Counted from the first letter of the stretch, positions 49,633 through 58,446 are shown. The stretch is 64,000 bases of DNA from Malaciobacter marinus (GCF_003544855.1 NZ_CP032101.1:248001-312000), one strand, 5' to 3'. Made by a program: numbers and translations. Notes: generated from the sequence alone by a model not told the origin.

Positions 49633-51432
49633 ATGAATGTAAAGAGTAGAGATTTAGGCGAATTAGAAGAACTTTGTACTCAAATTAGAGAACGAATTAT
49701 TGATGTAGTATCCAGAAATGGAGGACATTTTAGTTCAACATTAGGTGCAGTTGAATTAACAGTTGCAATGCACAAAGTTTTTGATGTCCAAAATGATCCA
49801 TTTATTTTTGATGTATCTCATCAATGTTATCCCCATAAACTTTTGACAAGTAGATGGGAAAAGTTTGAAACTATTAGGCAATTTGGTGGATTAAGTGGAT
49901 TTACAAAACCTAAAGAGAGCAGTGCTGATTATTTTGTAGCAGGACATAGCTCTACTTCTATCTCCCTAGCTGTAGGTGCAGCAAAAGCTATTAAAATCAA
50001 TGATGAGCAAAGAGTTCCTGTTGTTATGATAGGTGATGGCTCTATGACAGCAGGAATGGTTTATGAAGCATTAAATGAATTGGGAGATATTAAACTTCCC
50101 GTTATAATAATTCTTAATGACAATGAAATGAGTATAGCCAAGCCAATTGGCTCAATTTCAAAATATTTAAGTAAAATTTTAGCAGGAAAATTTTATCAAA
50201 AACTTAGAGATAGAATAGATAAAAGCATTATACAAAAGCTACCAGAGGGTGCTAATTATATCGCTAAAAAGATTGAAGAGAGTATAAAACTTATTACTCC
50301 AGGTGTAATTTTTGAAGAGATGGGAATTGATTATATTGGACCAATTGATGGACATAATCTTGAAGAGATAATAGATACATTACAAATAGCAAAAGATCTT
50401 AAAAAACCAGTTATTGTACATGCTAAAACAGTAAAAGGAAAAGGTTATGCTATTGCTGAGGGTCAAAATGAGAAATGGCATGGAGTTGGACCTTTTGATG
50501 TAAAAACAGGAGAGTTTAAGAAAAAAGCAGGACCAAAGTCTGCAACTGCTGTATATGCTGATGCTTTAAGTGCATTAGCAAATGAACATGATGATGTAGT
50601 TGGAGTAACAGCTGCAATGCCTAGTGGAACAGGTATAGATAGATTAATGCAAGAGCATCCAAATAGATTTTGGGATATTGCAATTGCAGAACAACATGCA
50701 GTAACTTCAATGGCAGCAATGGCAAAAGAGGGCTTTAAACCATATATCACTATTTATTCTACTTTTTTACAAAGAGCATATGATCAAATAATTCATGATG
50801 TATGTATTATGGGCTTACCTGTTGTTTTTGCAATTGATAGAGCAGGAATCGTAGGAAATGACGGAGAAACACATCAAGGTGCTTTTGATATTTCATATTT
50901 AAGATTTTTACCAAACATGATTCTTTTTGCACCAAGAGATAATCAATCTTTACATCAAGCAATTAACTTTTCATATACCTTAGATAAACCCTGTGCTATT
51001 AGATATCCAAGAGGTGCATTTAAAGAGCTTGGCTATGAATCAACACCTTTTGAGCTTGGTAAATCTCAACTTTTAAAAGATGGAAGTTCAAATAAGTTAT
51101 TTATTGGATATGGAGCTGGAGTTTCAAGAGCTTGCGAAACAGAAAAACTTCATAATGAAGATATTGCTATTTTAGATTTAAGATTTGTAAAACCACTTGA
51201 TGGAAAAATGCTAAGTGCACTTGCTTCAAAATATGACAAATGGTATGTTTTTAGTGATTCTCAAAAACAAAGTGGAGTTGCAAGTGCAATTTTAGAATAT
51301 GTAAATGAAGCAAGACTTTGTGTAAATATTACTTCTTTTGAGTATGAAGACCACTTTATTGTCCATGGTGAGACTTCTAAAGTTGAAGAGAGTTTAGAAT
51401 TAACTGCAAAACAATTAGTAGAAAAAATATAA
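49633..51432 (+). CDS. dxs: 1-deoxy-D-xylulose-5-phosphate synthase
   Basis: First MEP-pathway step (pyruvate + GAP, ThDP), also supplying thiamine thiazole and PLP precursors. 599 aa; FDVSHQCYPHKLLTSR, the ThDP motif GDGSMTAGMVYEALN...N, PIDGHN, and catalytic Glu in IAEQHAV. In C. jejuni and Helicobacter flagellar genes (fliF, fliG, fliH) precede dxs; here it follows hisC directly. A strong terminator overlaps its stop. Confidence 0.97.
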   Translation: MNVKSRDLGELEELCTQIRERIIDVVSRNGGHFSSTLGAVELTVAMHKVFDVQNDPFIFDVSHQCYPHKLLTSRWEKFETIRQFGGLSGFTKPKESSADYFVAGHSSTSISLAVGAAKAIKINDEQRVPVVMIGDGSMTAGMVYEALNELGDIKLPVIIILNDNEMSIAKPIGSISKYLSKILAGKFYQKLRDRIDKSIIQKLPEGANYIAKKIEESIKLITPGVIFEEMGIDYIGPIDGHNLEEIIDTLQIAKDLKKPVIVHAKTVKGKGYAIAEGQNEKWHGVGPFDVKTGEFKKKAGPKSATAVYADALSALANEHDDVVGVTAAMPSGTGIDRLMQEHPNRFWDIAIAEQHAVTSMAAMAKEGFKPYITIYSTFLQRAYDQIIHDVCIMGLPVVFAIDRAGIVGNDGETHQGAFDISYLRFLPNMILFAPRDNQSLHQAINFSYTLDKPCAIRYPRGAFKELGYESTPFELGKSQLLKDGSSNKLFIGYGAGVSRACETEKLHNEDIAILDLRFVKPLDGKMLSALASKYDKWYVFSDSQKQSGVASAILEYVNEARLCVNITSFEYEDHFIVHGETSKVEESLELTAKQLVEKI

Positions 51433-51449
51433 ATTTTTTCTACTTTTTT
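51417..51449 (+). terminator. Terminator after dxs
   Basis: A 12-bp stem (arms 51417-51428 and 51433-51444, AGTAGAAAAAAT / ATTTTTTCTACT); the 4-nt loop overlaps the stop codon and a T-run follows. A 215-bp AT-rich promoter region without other features precedes the next gene. Confidence 0.88.
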
Positions 51450-51664
51450 ATTATTTTTAAAGCAAATATAATTTTTTTTGGTTAGAATACGCGCGAAACT
51501 ATAAATTACAAAATTTATATCCTTAAATATAATCTTCTAAAGATACTACTTAAATTTTAAATACTTTCAAAATTTATTCTATTTTAATATTTGATATAAG
51601 TGATTTTAAATATATTAATTTTTGTATTTTATCAAATTTCATAATAAATTATAAAGGGTAACTT

Positions 51665-53197
51665 GTGGATGTAAACAAACAAAATCTACAAAACACAGAA
51701 AAAATAGATAAAATCACTTTGCTTTTTAGTACGCTATTTTTAGTATCATTTGTTTTAATATCATTTATTGATGCAAAACTATTATCAACTTTAGTAAATG
51801 ATGGATTTGCTTGGTCTTCAAAAGTTTTTGGAGCATATTGGCAAGTTTTATTACTTTTAACTTTTTTAATTGGTGTATATTTAGCTTTTTCTAAAACAGG
51901 AAGTGTGATTTTAGGAAAGTTAAATAATCCAGAAATGAGTACATTTCAGTGGATAGCAATTATACTTTGTACTCTTCTAGCAGGAGGAGGTGTTTTTTGG
52001 GCAGCAGGGGAACCAATTGCACATTTTATAACACCACCTCCAATATTTGAACAAACTGATTCAAACTTTCAAAAAGCTATTAATGCATTATCTCAATCTT
52101 TTGTACACTGGGGATTTTTAGCTTGGGCAATTTTAGGAACATTAACTTCAATTGTATTGATGTATTTACACTATGAAAAAGGTTTACCTTTAAAACCTAG
52201 AACACTTCTTTATTTTGTATTTAAAGAAAAAGTTATACATGGAAAATTTGGATCAATAGTAGATGGTTTTTGTATTATTGCAGTTGCGGCTGGAACAATA
52301 GGTCCAATAGGTTTTTTAGGTTTACAAATTTCATATTCCTTACATGAATTATTTGATATACCAAATAGTTTCTTAACTCAATCTAGTATTATTGTATTTG
52401 CAATTATTGTTTATACTTTATCTGCTCTTAGTGGACTAACAAAAGGTATTCAAATACTTAGTAGATATAATGTATATTTAGCTCTTTTTTTAGTGGCATT
52501 TATTATTATTCTAGGTCCAACAAATTTTATTATTAATAGTTATATTCAAGGTGTTGGTAATATGATTAATAATTTTATACCAATTGCAACATATAGAGCT
52601 GATACTTCTTGGCTTGGTTGGTGGACAGTTTTCTTTTGGGGTTGGTTTATAGGTTATGGTCCAATGATGGCTATATTTATTGCAAGAATAAGTAGAGGAA
52701 GAAGTATAAAAGAGTTAATTTTAGCAGTATCTTTTATAGCACCACTTGTAACAATGTTTTGGTTTACAATTGTAGGTGGAGCTGGTTTATCATATGAAAT
52801 TGCAGAACCTGGAGTAATTAGTGAAGCGTTTAAAGGTTTCAATTTACCAGCTGCACTTCTTGCTATTACACAAAATCTTCCTTTCCCTTTGATTATTTCA
52901 ATACTTTTTTTAGTTTTAACGACTATCTTTATTATAACTACAGGTGACTCAATGACATATACAATGAGTGTAGTTGTAAGTGGAAGTACAGAACCAAATG
53001 CTTACTTAAGAGTTTTTTGGGGAGTACTTATGGGGGCTTTAGCAATAATTTTAATTTCTGTTGGTTCAGGAGGAATCACAGCCTTACAATCATTTATTGT
53101 AATAACTGCTGTTCCTGTATCTTTGATTCTTTTGCCATCTCTTTTTAACTCTATAACAGTAGCTAAAAAAATGCATAAAGAACAAGGCTTAAGCTAA
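51665..53197 (+). CDS. BCCT-family betaine/carnitine/choline transporter
   Basis: 510 aa with about twelve membrane helices. Family landmarks: GGGVFWAAGEPIAHF (near 105-120), the aromatic GWWTVFFWGWFIGYGPMMA (near 318-336) that lines the substrate box, and IARISRGRSIKEL. Predicted Na+- or H+-coupled uptake of a quaternary amine such as glycine betaine, probably for osmoprotection in a marine organism. It starts at GTG 51665 with AAAGGG upstream and is monocistronic. It overlaps a convergent tautomerase gene by 9 bp. The long C-terminal osmosensing tail of BetP is absent. Confidence 0.93.
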   Translation: MDVNKQNLQNTEKIDKITLLFSTLFLVSFVLISFIDAKLLSTLVNDGFAWSSKVFGAYWQVLLLLTFLIGVYLAFSKTGSVILGKLNNPEMSTFQWIAIILCTLLAGGGVFWAAGEPIAHFITPPPIFEQTDSNFQKAINALSQSFVHWGFLAWAILGTLTSIVLMYLHYEKGLPLKPRTLLYFVFKEKVIHGKFGSIVDGFCIIAVAAGTIGPIGFLGLQISYSLHELFDIPNSFLTQSSIIVFAIIVYTLSALSGLTKGIQILSRYNVYLALFLVAFIIILGPTNFIINSYIQGVGNMINNFIPIATYRADTSWLGWWTVFFWGWFIGYGPMMAIFIARISRGRSIKELILAVSFIAPLVTMFWFTIVGGAGLSYEIAEPGVISEAFKGFNLPAALLAITQNLPFPLIISILFLVLTTIFIITTGDSMTYTMSVVVSGSTEPNAYLRVFWGVLMGALAIILISVGSGGITALQSFIVITAVPVSLILLPSLFNSITVAKKMHKEQGLS

Positions 53198-53581
53198 AAA
53201 GTCTTCATTTAGTGTCCATGAGGGAAGATACCTTTCAATTAGATGAAAATCTTCCCCATCATGTTTTGTATAAGTTAAATATTGATTTCTATTGTCAACT
53301 TTAAAAAGTTCATTTACAATAGCCATAAATCTCAAGGCTAACTCTCTTCTTTGTTCTATTGTTCTTCCATGCCTAATATCTAAACTCATTAAACATATGT
53401 CATCACCATCAACAGCTCTTCCAATACTAATATCATATTTTCCAACTTCATTTATTGAGATTGCAATATGTCCTTTATCTGTATCCATAACTTCTGAAAA
53501 AGCATCTTCTATTTTTAAAATAAACTCTTTTTTTATATCATCTGATACTTTTTTGTTTATTTCGAATTTTAAATGTGGCAC
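53189..53581 (-). CDS. Tautomerase-superfamily protein
   Basis: 130 aa. Pro2, which becomes the catalytic N-terminal Pro after Met removal, opens the protein (MPHLKFEI). The rest includes HIAISINEVGKYDISIGRAVDG and RHGRTIEQRRELALR, a pattern of a larger bacterial tautomerase subgroup (CHMI-like). The natural substrate is unknown. Its start lies 10 bp after the maf stop, so the two genes are one transcript. Confidence 0.8.
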   Translation of the reverse strand: MPHLKFEINKKVSDDIKKEFILKIEDAFSEVMDTDKGHIAISINEVGKYDISIGRAVDGDDICLMSLDIRHGRTIEQRRELALRFMAIVNELFKVDNRNQYLTYTKHDGEDFHLIERYLPSWTLNEDFLA

Positions 53582-53591
53582 AATTTATCCT

Positions 53592-54137
53592 TTATAAAAA
53601 TGGTTTTAACTTTTCTACACAAAGTCCCATTGCTGTTGATTCATAACCTTTAACACTTTTAATGTATGGTTTACAAAACCCCTCAACCATAATAGCTCCA
53701 GCTTTCCCCATACATTCACCTGAGTTTATGTACTCTTGTATATGTTTTTCATCAAATTTATCAAATTCATAAGTAGTTGAAGAGATATCAATAAGTTCAA
53801 GATTTAAAGATTTATAAATCATACATGTAATTATAGTAGTACTATTTTGACTTTGCAAATTTAACATTCTTCTTGCATCTTCAAGATTTTTTGCTTTTCT
53901 TAAAAGTTTATTGTCGCATGTAACAACACTATCAGCAACTAATAAGGGTAACTCTTTAACTGTATATTTTTTGTATAATTCATCAAATTTACCTTTAGTT
54001 GCTTCATAACAAAATGACTTAGGATTTGTTGTTGTTATGCTATCTTCATCAAACTCTCCACCACTTTGAATAAAATCAATACCAAAGTTTTTTAAAATTA
54101 GTGCTCTTGTTGGTGAATTTGAACCAAGTCTTATCAA
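53592..54137 (-). CDS. maf: Maf-family nucleotide pyrophosphatase
   Basis: Hydrolyses non-canonical nucleoside triphosphates such as methylated NTPs; overexpression blocks septation. 181 aa with the Maf motifs RLGSNSPTRALIL at the N-terminus, LLVADSVV with the catalytic Asp, and AGAIMVEGF near the C-terminus. In C. jejuni maf adjoins alaS; here alaS is about 5 kb away. AAGGGATT lies upstream of the ATG. Confidence 0.93.
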   Translation of the reverse strand: MIRLGSNSPTRALILKNFGIDFIQSGGEFDEDSITTTNPKSFCYEATKGKFDELYKKYTVKELPLLVADSVVTCDNKLLRKAKNLEDARRMLNLQSQNSTTIITCMIYKSLNLELIDISSTTYEFDKFDEKHIQEYINSGECMGKAGAIMVEGFCKPYIKSVKGYESTAMGLCVEKLKPFL

Positions 54138-54210
54138 AATAATCCCTTTTTATTTTAATTATACTCAATTTGTATATAATATATTTTAAAATATTGATAT
54201 AGGATTAAAA

Positions 54211-55161
54211 ATGAATTTTATTATTATAGGTGCAGGTGGAGTCGGTTCTTTTTATGGAGTTAAATTACTTATGCAAGGACATAATGTAAAGTTTGTAGCA
54301 AGAGGTGAAAATCTAAATTACTTAAAAAATAACAAATTAAAACTTACTCATCCAGATTTTATTTTTGAAGATTATTTAGATGTAATATCAATAGATGAAT
54401 TAAAATCAATTGATGTTAATAGTATAGATGCTGTATTTATTGCAACAAAATCTATGAGTACAAATGAAGTAAGTGAAAAATTATCATTATGGATAAAAAA
54501 TGAAAATAAAATTCCATATTTTATCTCTTTGCAAAATGGGGTAGAAAATGAAGATAAAATGGCAAATTATCTACCAAAAGAGTTTATAATTGGAGGACTT
54601 ACAAGATTAATTGCTGTTCATATAATAAAACAAGGTTTTGTTGAAGCAGTTGGAGAAGTGCAAACTATACTTGGAAGTATAAAGCCAACAAAACATTCAC
54701 AAGAGTTTTTAGAAAAATTAAAAATAGAACTTGACAATGCAAATACTACAACAATTTTAACTAATAATATAAAATTAGAATTATGGAAAAAATTGATTAT
54801 AAATAATGGTGTAAATGCAATATGTACATTACTTGAAGAAAAGTCTGGTACTTTAATAAATAAAGATGAAACTTCAATTTTAGTTTATAATTTGATGAAA
54901 GAAGCAGGGCAAGCATCCCATGCAGTAAAAGTAAATATATCTGAAAGTGATGTTGATGAGATGTTTGAGCTTATGAAAGAATTTGAATCAATAGTTCCCT
55001 CAATGTGGGTAGATAAAAAAAATAATAGAGATTTAGAACTTGATGATATTTGTGGAGTGGTTATAAGAAACTGTGAAAAACAAGGTTTAGATGCACCATA
55101 TACTAGAACAATAGCAACAGTTTTACATTTGCAATATAATAAATTAAGGTTGAAAAAATAG
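54211..55161 (+). CDS. panE: 2-dehydropantoate 2-reductase family protein
   Basis: NADPH-dependent ketopantoate reduction in pantothenate synthesis, or a related 2-oxoacid reductase. 316 aa; nucleotide loop IIGAGGVGSFYG, SLQNGVENED, and catalytic Lys in LWKKLIINNGVNAICTL, plus the C-terminal DICGVVIRNCEKQGLDAP with the family Glu-to-Asp region. AGGATT precedes the ATG. It is monocistronic; the next gene is 297 bp away behind a structured region. Confidence 0.88.
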   Translation: MNFIIIGAGGVGSFYGVKLLMQGHNVKFVARGENLNYLKNNKLKLTHPDFIFEDYLDVISIDELKSIDVNSIDAVFIATKSMSTNEVSEKLSLWIKNENKIPYFISLQNGVENEDKMANYLPKEFIIGGLTRLIAVHIIKQGFVEAVGEVQTILGSIKPTKHSQEFLEKLKIELDNANTTTILTNNIKLELWKKLIINNGVNAICTLLEEKSGTLINKDETSILVYNLMKEAGQASHAVKVNISESDVDEMFELMKEFESIVPSMWVDKKNNRDLELDDICGVVIRNCEKQGLDAPYTRTIATVLHLQYNKLRLKK

Positions 55162-55202
55162 TATTTGAAAAAAAGTTTTAAATTTTTTCAAAAGAGGGTC
55201 AA

Positions 55203-55220
55203 AAGTCATACTAAAGTCAT
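55203..55220 (+). promoter_or_regulatory. Pho-box-like direct repeat at the -35 position
   Basis: AAGTCAT-ACTA-AAGTCAT: two identical 7-bp units with a 4-bp spacer, ending 10 bp before the TATAAT at 55231. This 7-4-7 geometry and placement over the -35 region are those of a PhoB-type activator site. No -35 consensus is present, as expected for activator-dependent promoters. Confidence 0.5.
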
Positions 55221-55230
55221 CTAAATTTAT

Positions 55231-55242
55231 TATAATTCCCGC
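55231..55242 (+). promoter_or_regulatory. TATAATTCCCG promoter core of stable-RNA type
   Basis: TATAATTCCCG repeats the rrn core (17521) exactly and the tRNA core (16732, TATAATTCCG) but for one C. It would start transcription near 55243, the first base of the 17-bp closing stem below. Confidence 0.7.
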
Positions 55243-55373
55243 ATAAGAAGTAAATGTGAAGTATATTTGTTACTACAAAAATATATAAACATAGTGTAAT
55301 TATTATAAACTTATTCTGGATTTTTCTCCCTCTCCATGATTTTTATTATCACATTTACTTCCTTATTCTTTTT
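55243..55373 (+). ncRNA. Candidate structured small RNA or operon leader
   Basis: About 130 nt without a reading frame. The 5' end (55243-55259) pairs with 55349-55366: ATAAG + AAGTAAATGTGA against TCACATTTACTT + CTTAT with a single bulged C, giving 17 bp, followed by TCTTTTTAT as in an intrinsic terminator. Inside lie a weak hairpin (TTTGT / ACAAA, about 55266-55279) and a TGGA / TCCA hairpin (55317-55335) whose loop is the C/U-rich TTTTTCTCCCTC, complementary to ribosome binding sites. It may be a free sRNA, 6S-like, or an attenuator for the following carrier operon. Confidence 0.55.
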
Positions 55374-55458
55374 ATAACAACTTCAAAATAAAAAAATTAT
55401 TATGCCTTATTAAATTCATTTTAGCTATAGTATTATCTTTCAGATTTTAAGGAAAGTT

Positions 55459-56385
55459 ATGTACTTATTTTTTATTCTCCTTGGAAAGATTTTTCCTTTA
55501 TACTTAAATATTATTATTGGATATTTCCTTGCTAAGTATTTTAAAGTAAGAAGAGATATTATTGCATTTTTATTAGTGTATATTTTAGGCCCAATTGTAA
55601 TATTTTTTGCAACTATGTCCATACAAATCAATATTCAAATAGCTTTTTTACCAATATTTATATTTTTATTTGGAAGTGCCATTGCTTTTTATATTCTTAT
55701 TAGGTATAAAAAATATTGGACTGATTCAAGTATTAATACTTTAGCTTTTACTTGTGGTACAGGTAATACTGGATATTTTGGAATTCCTTTAGCTATGATT
55801 TTACTAGAACCTCAAGTTGTAAATATATTTATTTTTGTAACTTTGGCTTCTTTATTATATGAAAATACAGTTGGATTTTATGTTACTGCAAAAGGAAATT
55901 TTACAGCAATAGAATCTATTAAAAAGATATTAAGACTTCCTTTAGTGTATGCTTTTATTTTAGGAATTATATTGAATTTGAATGGAGTAAATACTCCAGA
56001 TTTTGTAATTCCATATTTTGAAAATTTAAAATGGGCATATGGTATACTTGGAATGATGATGCTTGGTATGGGATTAAAAGGGTTTAACTTAGAAGAAGAT
56101 TTTGATAAAAAGTATATGAAAGTAGCCTATTTATATAAATTTGTATTTTGGCCTTTGGCTATGTTAATAATTATTTTTGCTGATAAAACATTTTTCAATT
56201 TTTTAAACGAAGATATTTATAAAGTATTATTTTTAATGTCAATTGTACCTTTAGCAGGAAATACAGTAACTTTAGCTATTTTATTAAAAGCCAAACCTGA
56301 AAAAGCGAGTTTTACTGTACTTTTAAGTACTTTAATATCTGTGATTTATATACCAGTTGTTTTGGCACTTTATGGAGGGTTTTAA
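55459..56385 (+). CDS. AEC-family carrier, copy 1
   Basis: 308-aa inner-membrane protein of the auxin-efflux-carrier family, about ten helices. Bacterial members carry malonate, malate or other organic acids. Landmarks are LNIIIGYFLAKYF near the N-terminus, CGTGNTGYFGIPLA (near 96-109) and MSIVPLAGNTVTLAILLKAKPEKASF near the end. It is clearly paralogous to the carrier at 56963. AAGGAAAG precedes the ATG. Its terminal codons contain GGAGGG, the ribosome binding site of the next gene, so translation is coupled. Confidence 0.88.
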   Translation: MYLFFILLGKIFPLYLNIIIGYFLAKYFKVRRDIIAFLLVYILGPIVIFFATMSIQINIQIAFLPIFIFLFGSAIAFYILIRYKKYWTDSSINTLAFTCGTGNTGYFGIPLAMILLEPQVVNIFIFVTLASLLYENTVGFYVTAKGNFTAIESIKKILRLPLVYAFILGIILNLNGVNTPDFVIPYFENLKWAYGILGMMMLGMGLKGFNLEEDFDKKYMKVAYLYKFVFWPLAMLIIIFADKTFFNFLNEDIYKVLFLMSIVPLAGNTVTLAILLKAKPEKASFTVLLSTLISVIYIPVVLALYGGF

Positions 56386-56386
56386 G

Positions 56387-56962
56387 ATGAAGAAATTATA
56401 TTTATTTATATTTGTATCATTTTTTGTAAGTGGATGTATTAGTTTTAACATAAATAATATAAAATTGCCAAAGAAAACCTTAGATTTAAAGAATAGCAAA
56501 ACTATTGCTACTTTTCACCCTTGTGCAAATTTTTCATATATATCAAATGTAAATGATAAAGAGTATGGAAAACTATTTATTGAGTATATAAACTTAGATA
56601 ACAATTGTAGCTGGAATGGATTTGAAAGAGGTTTTTTTGAAGAACTATTTAAACAAACACTTAAAATAAAAAGTATGAAAATTGTAGAGCAGTATGATTT
56701 TGATACATATGAGTTTACTACATATTTAATAAACAATAACTCTTATGTAAATCTTATTTTTGTTTATGGTGTTAATAGTTCAAAGTTTATCTTGGATTAT
56801 GAGGGTAGACTTTCAAAAGAGCTAATAAGTAAATATAAGCACTCTTATAAAAGTGAGTATATAAATAAAAAAAGATTTTTAGAAAATTATGATAAAAGTT
56901 TGGTAAAAATGGCAAACTTTTACTCTTACTTTTCTAGAGAAAGCAATAGGTATTTAGATTAA
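56387..56962 (+). CDS. Unknown lipoprotein between two AEC carriers
   Basis: 191-aa lipoprotein with lipobox VSGC (Cys17), and Ile at +2, so probably outer-membrane. I do not recognise a family. The mature part is mixed alpha/beta with two further Cys (in FHPCANF and NNCSW) that could pair. I chose ATG 56387, 1 bp after the stop of carrier 1, because GGAGGG lies 8 bp upstream; the frame opens at 56357 but that would remove the signal peptide from the terminus. The next carrier starts directly after its stop. Confidence 0.82.
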   Translation: MKKLYLFIFVSFFVSGCISFNINNIKLPKKTLDLKNSKTIATFHPCANFSYISNVNDKEYGKLFIEYINLDNNCSWNGFERGFFEELFKQTLKIKSMKIVEQYDFDTYEFTTYLINNNSYVNLIFVYGVNSSKFILDYEGRLSKELISKYKHSYKSEYINKKRFLENYDKSLVKMANFYSYFSRESNRYLD

Positions 56963-57892
56963 ATGAGTCTGTTTTTTATATTATTATTGAAAATTACGCC
57001 TTTGTATATAAATATATTACTTGGCTATTTAAGTGTAAAGATTTTAGAAGTAAAAAAAGAATCAATTGCAAAATTGATTATTTATATAATAACTCCTGTT
57101 GTGGTTTTTTCTTCAACTATTAGTGTAAAAATAGATTTTAGCTTGGCAATTATGCCAATATTTTTTTATCTATTTTGTTCTTTTACTGCAATTATTGTTT
57201 ATAATATTTTTAAAAAGCATTGGAGTGATGCTACTTCAAATATTTTAGCTTTTAATGCAGGAACAGGAAATGCAGGCTATTTTGGTATTCCTTTGGCTGT
57301 TTTATTTTTTGAACCTCATATTGCAGATATTTATATTTTTGTTCAATTAGCATTTATTTTTTATGGAAATACAACAGGGTTTTATATAACTGCAAAAAGT
57401 AATTTTACTGTTAGAGAATCATTAATAAAGGTTTTTAGATTACCAGTTGTTTATGCTTTTATTCTTGGACTTTTATGTAACTTATTTGGCGTAAAAATAC
57501 CAGAAGAGTTATTTGTATATACTTCACAATTTAAAGGTGTATATGGGATTTTGGGGATGATGATTTTAGGTATGGGATTAGTTGGATTAAAAAAGAGTGA
57601 GGATTTAGATAAAAAATTTATCTTTTTAAACTTCTTTTTTAAATATGTATATTGGCCAGGAATGGTTATTTTATTTATATATATAGATAAAACAATAATA
57701 CATTTTATAAATGATGAAGATATTTATAAAGTAATGTTTTTATTCTCAATTGTTCCTATTGCAAATAATGGAGTTACTTTAGCTATTATAAATGGAATAA
57801 AACCTGAAAAAGCTACTTTTACGGTTTTATTAAGTACCATATTTTCAATAGTGTATATTCCTATTATGATAGTTTTATATGGAGGATTTTGA
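56963..57892 (+). CDS. AEC-family carrier, copy 2
   Basis: 309-aa paralogue of the carrier at 55459, sharing long identical stretches (for example AGTGNAGYFGIPLAV against CGTGNTGYFGIPLAM, GFY-TAK-NFT, and the YGGF end). About ten helices. It starts directly after the stop codon of the lipoprotein gene (0-bp gap). The three genes form a tight unit, and the tandem copies may form a heteromer or have diverged in substrate. Neither substrate can be read from sequence. Confidence 0.88.
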   Translation: MSLFFILLLKITPLYINILLGYLSVKILEVKKESIAKLIIYIITPVVVFSSTISVKIDFSLAIMPIFFYLFCSFTAIIVYNIFKKHWSDATSNILAFNAGTGNAGYFGIPLAVLFFEPHIADIYIFVQLAFIFYGNTTGFYITAKSNFTVRESLIKVFRLPVVYAFILGLLCNLFGVKIPEELFVYTSQFKGVYGILGMMILGMGLVGLKKSEDLDKKFIFLNFFFKYVYWPGMVILFIYIDKTIIHFINDEDIYKVMFLFSIVPIANNGVTLAIINGIKPEKATFTVLLSTIFSIVYIPIMIVLYGGF

Positions 57893-57924
57893 TATAATTT
57901 TTTTAAATACTTTAAGAAGAGAAT

Positions 57925-58446
57925 ATGAAAAAAGCTAAAAAATATTTGATTTTAACTTTACCTTTACTATTTAGTGGCTGTTCTTTATCTTTGCAAAGTG
58001 CAAAAAATTTATTTAACAGTTCAAACAATACTAATACTATTAGTATAAAAAAAGAGTATGAACCACAAAAGAGTGAGATAGCAAAAGCATTACTTTCTCA
58101 ATATCATGAATGGAAAGGTGTAAAATATAGATATGGAGGAAACTCTAAAAATGGAATTGATTGTTCAGCCTTTATTCAAAGAACTTTTAAATCGAAGTTA
58201 AATGTAAAAATTCCACGTACAACATATTATCAATCAAGAGTTGGTAAGAAAGTATCAAAAAAAGAAGCGAAAGTTGGTGATTTGGTATTTTTTAAAACAG
58301 GAAAAAATAGTAGACATGTTGGAATTTATTTAGATGATGGAAGATTTATCCATGTGTCTAGAAAAAAAGGTGTGATTATATCAACTTTAGATAATGTTTA
58401 TTTTAAAAAGCATTTTTGGAAAATCCAAAGAGTTTTAGAGAATTAA
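57925..58446 (+). CDS. NlpC/P60 peptidoglycan hydrolase lipoprotein
   Basis: 173 aa, MepS-like. Lipobox FSGC (Cys19), a linker (about 20-50), then the NlpC/P60 endopeptidase domain with the triad Cys80 (GIDCSAF), His131 (SRHVGIY) and His143 (FIHVS). It should cleave cross-links or stem peptides in the periplasm, from the outer membrane. AAGAAGAG lies before the ATG; it follows carrier 2 by 32 bp and may be in the same transcript. It is convergent with the next gene with a 4-bp overlap. Confidence 0.93.
   Translation: MKKAKKYLILTLPLLFSGCSLSLQSAKNLFNSSNNTNTISIKKEYEPQKSEIAKALLSQYHEWKGVKYRYGGNSKNGIDCSAFIQRTFKSKLNVKIPRTTYYQSRVGKKVSKKEAKVGDLVFFKTGKNSRHVGIYLDDGRFIHVSRKKGVIISTLDNVYFKKHFWKIQRVLEN

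Noticed and set aside
56357-56386. Upstream start for the lipoprotein between the AEC carriers
   Set aside because: It would place ten residues before the signal peptide; ATG 56387 has GGAGGG upstream.
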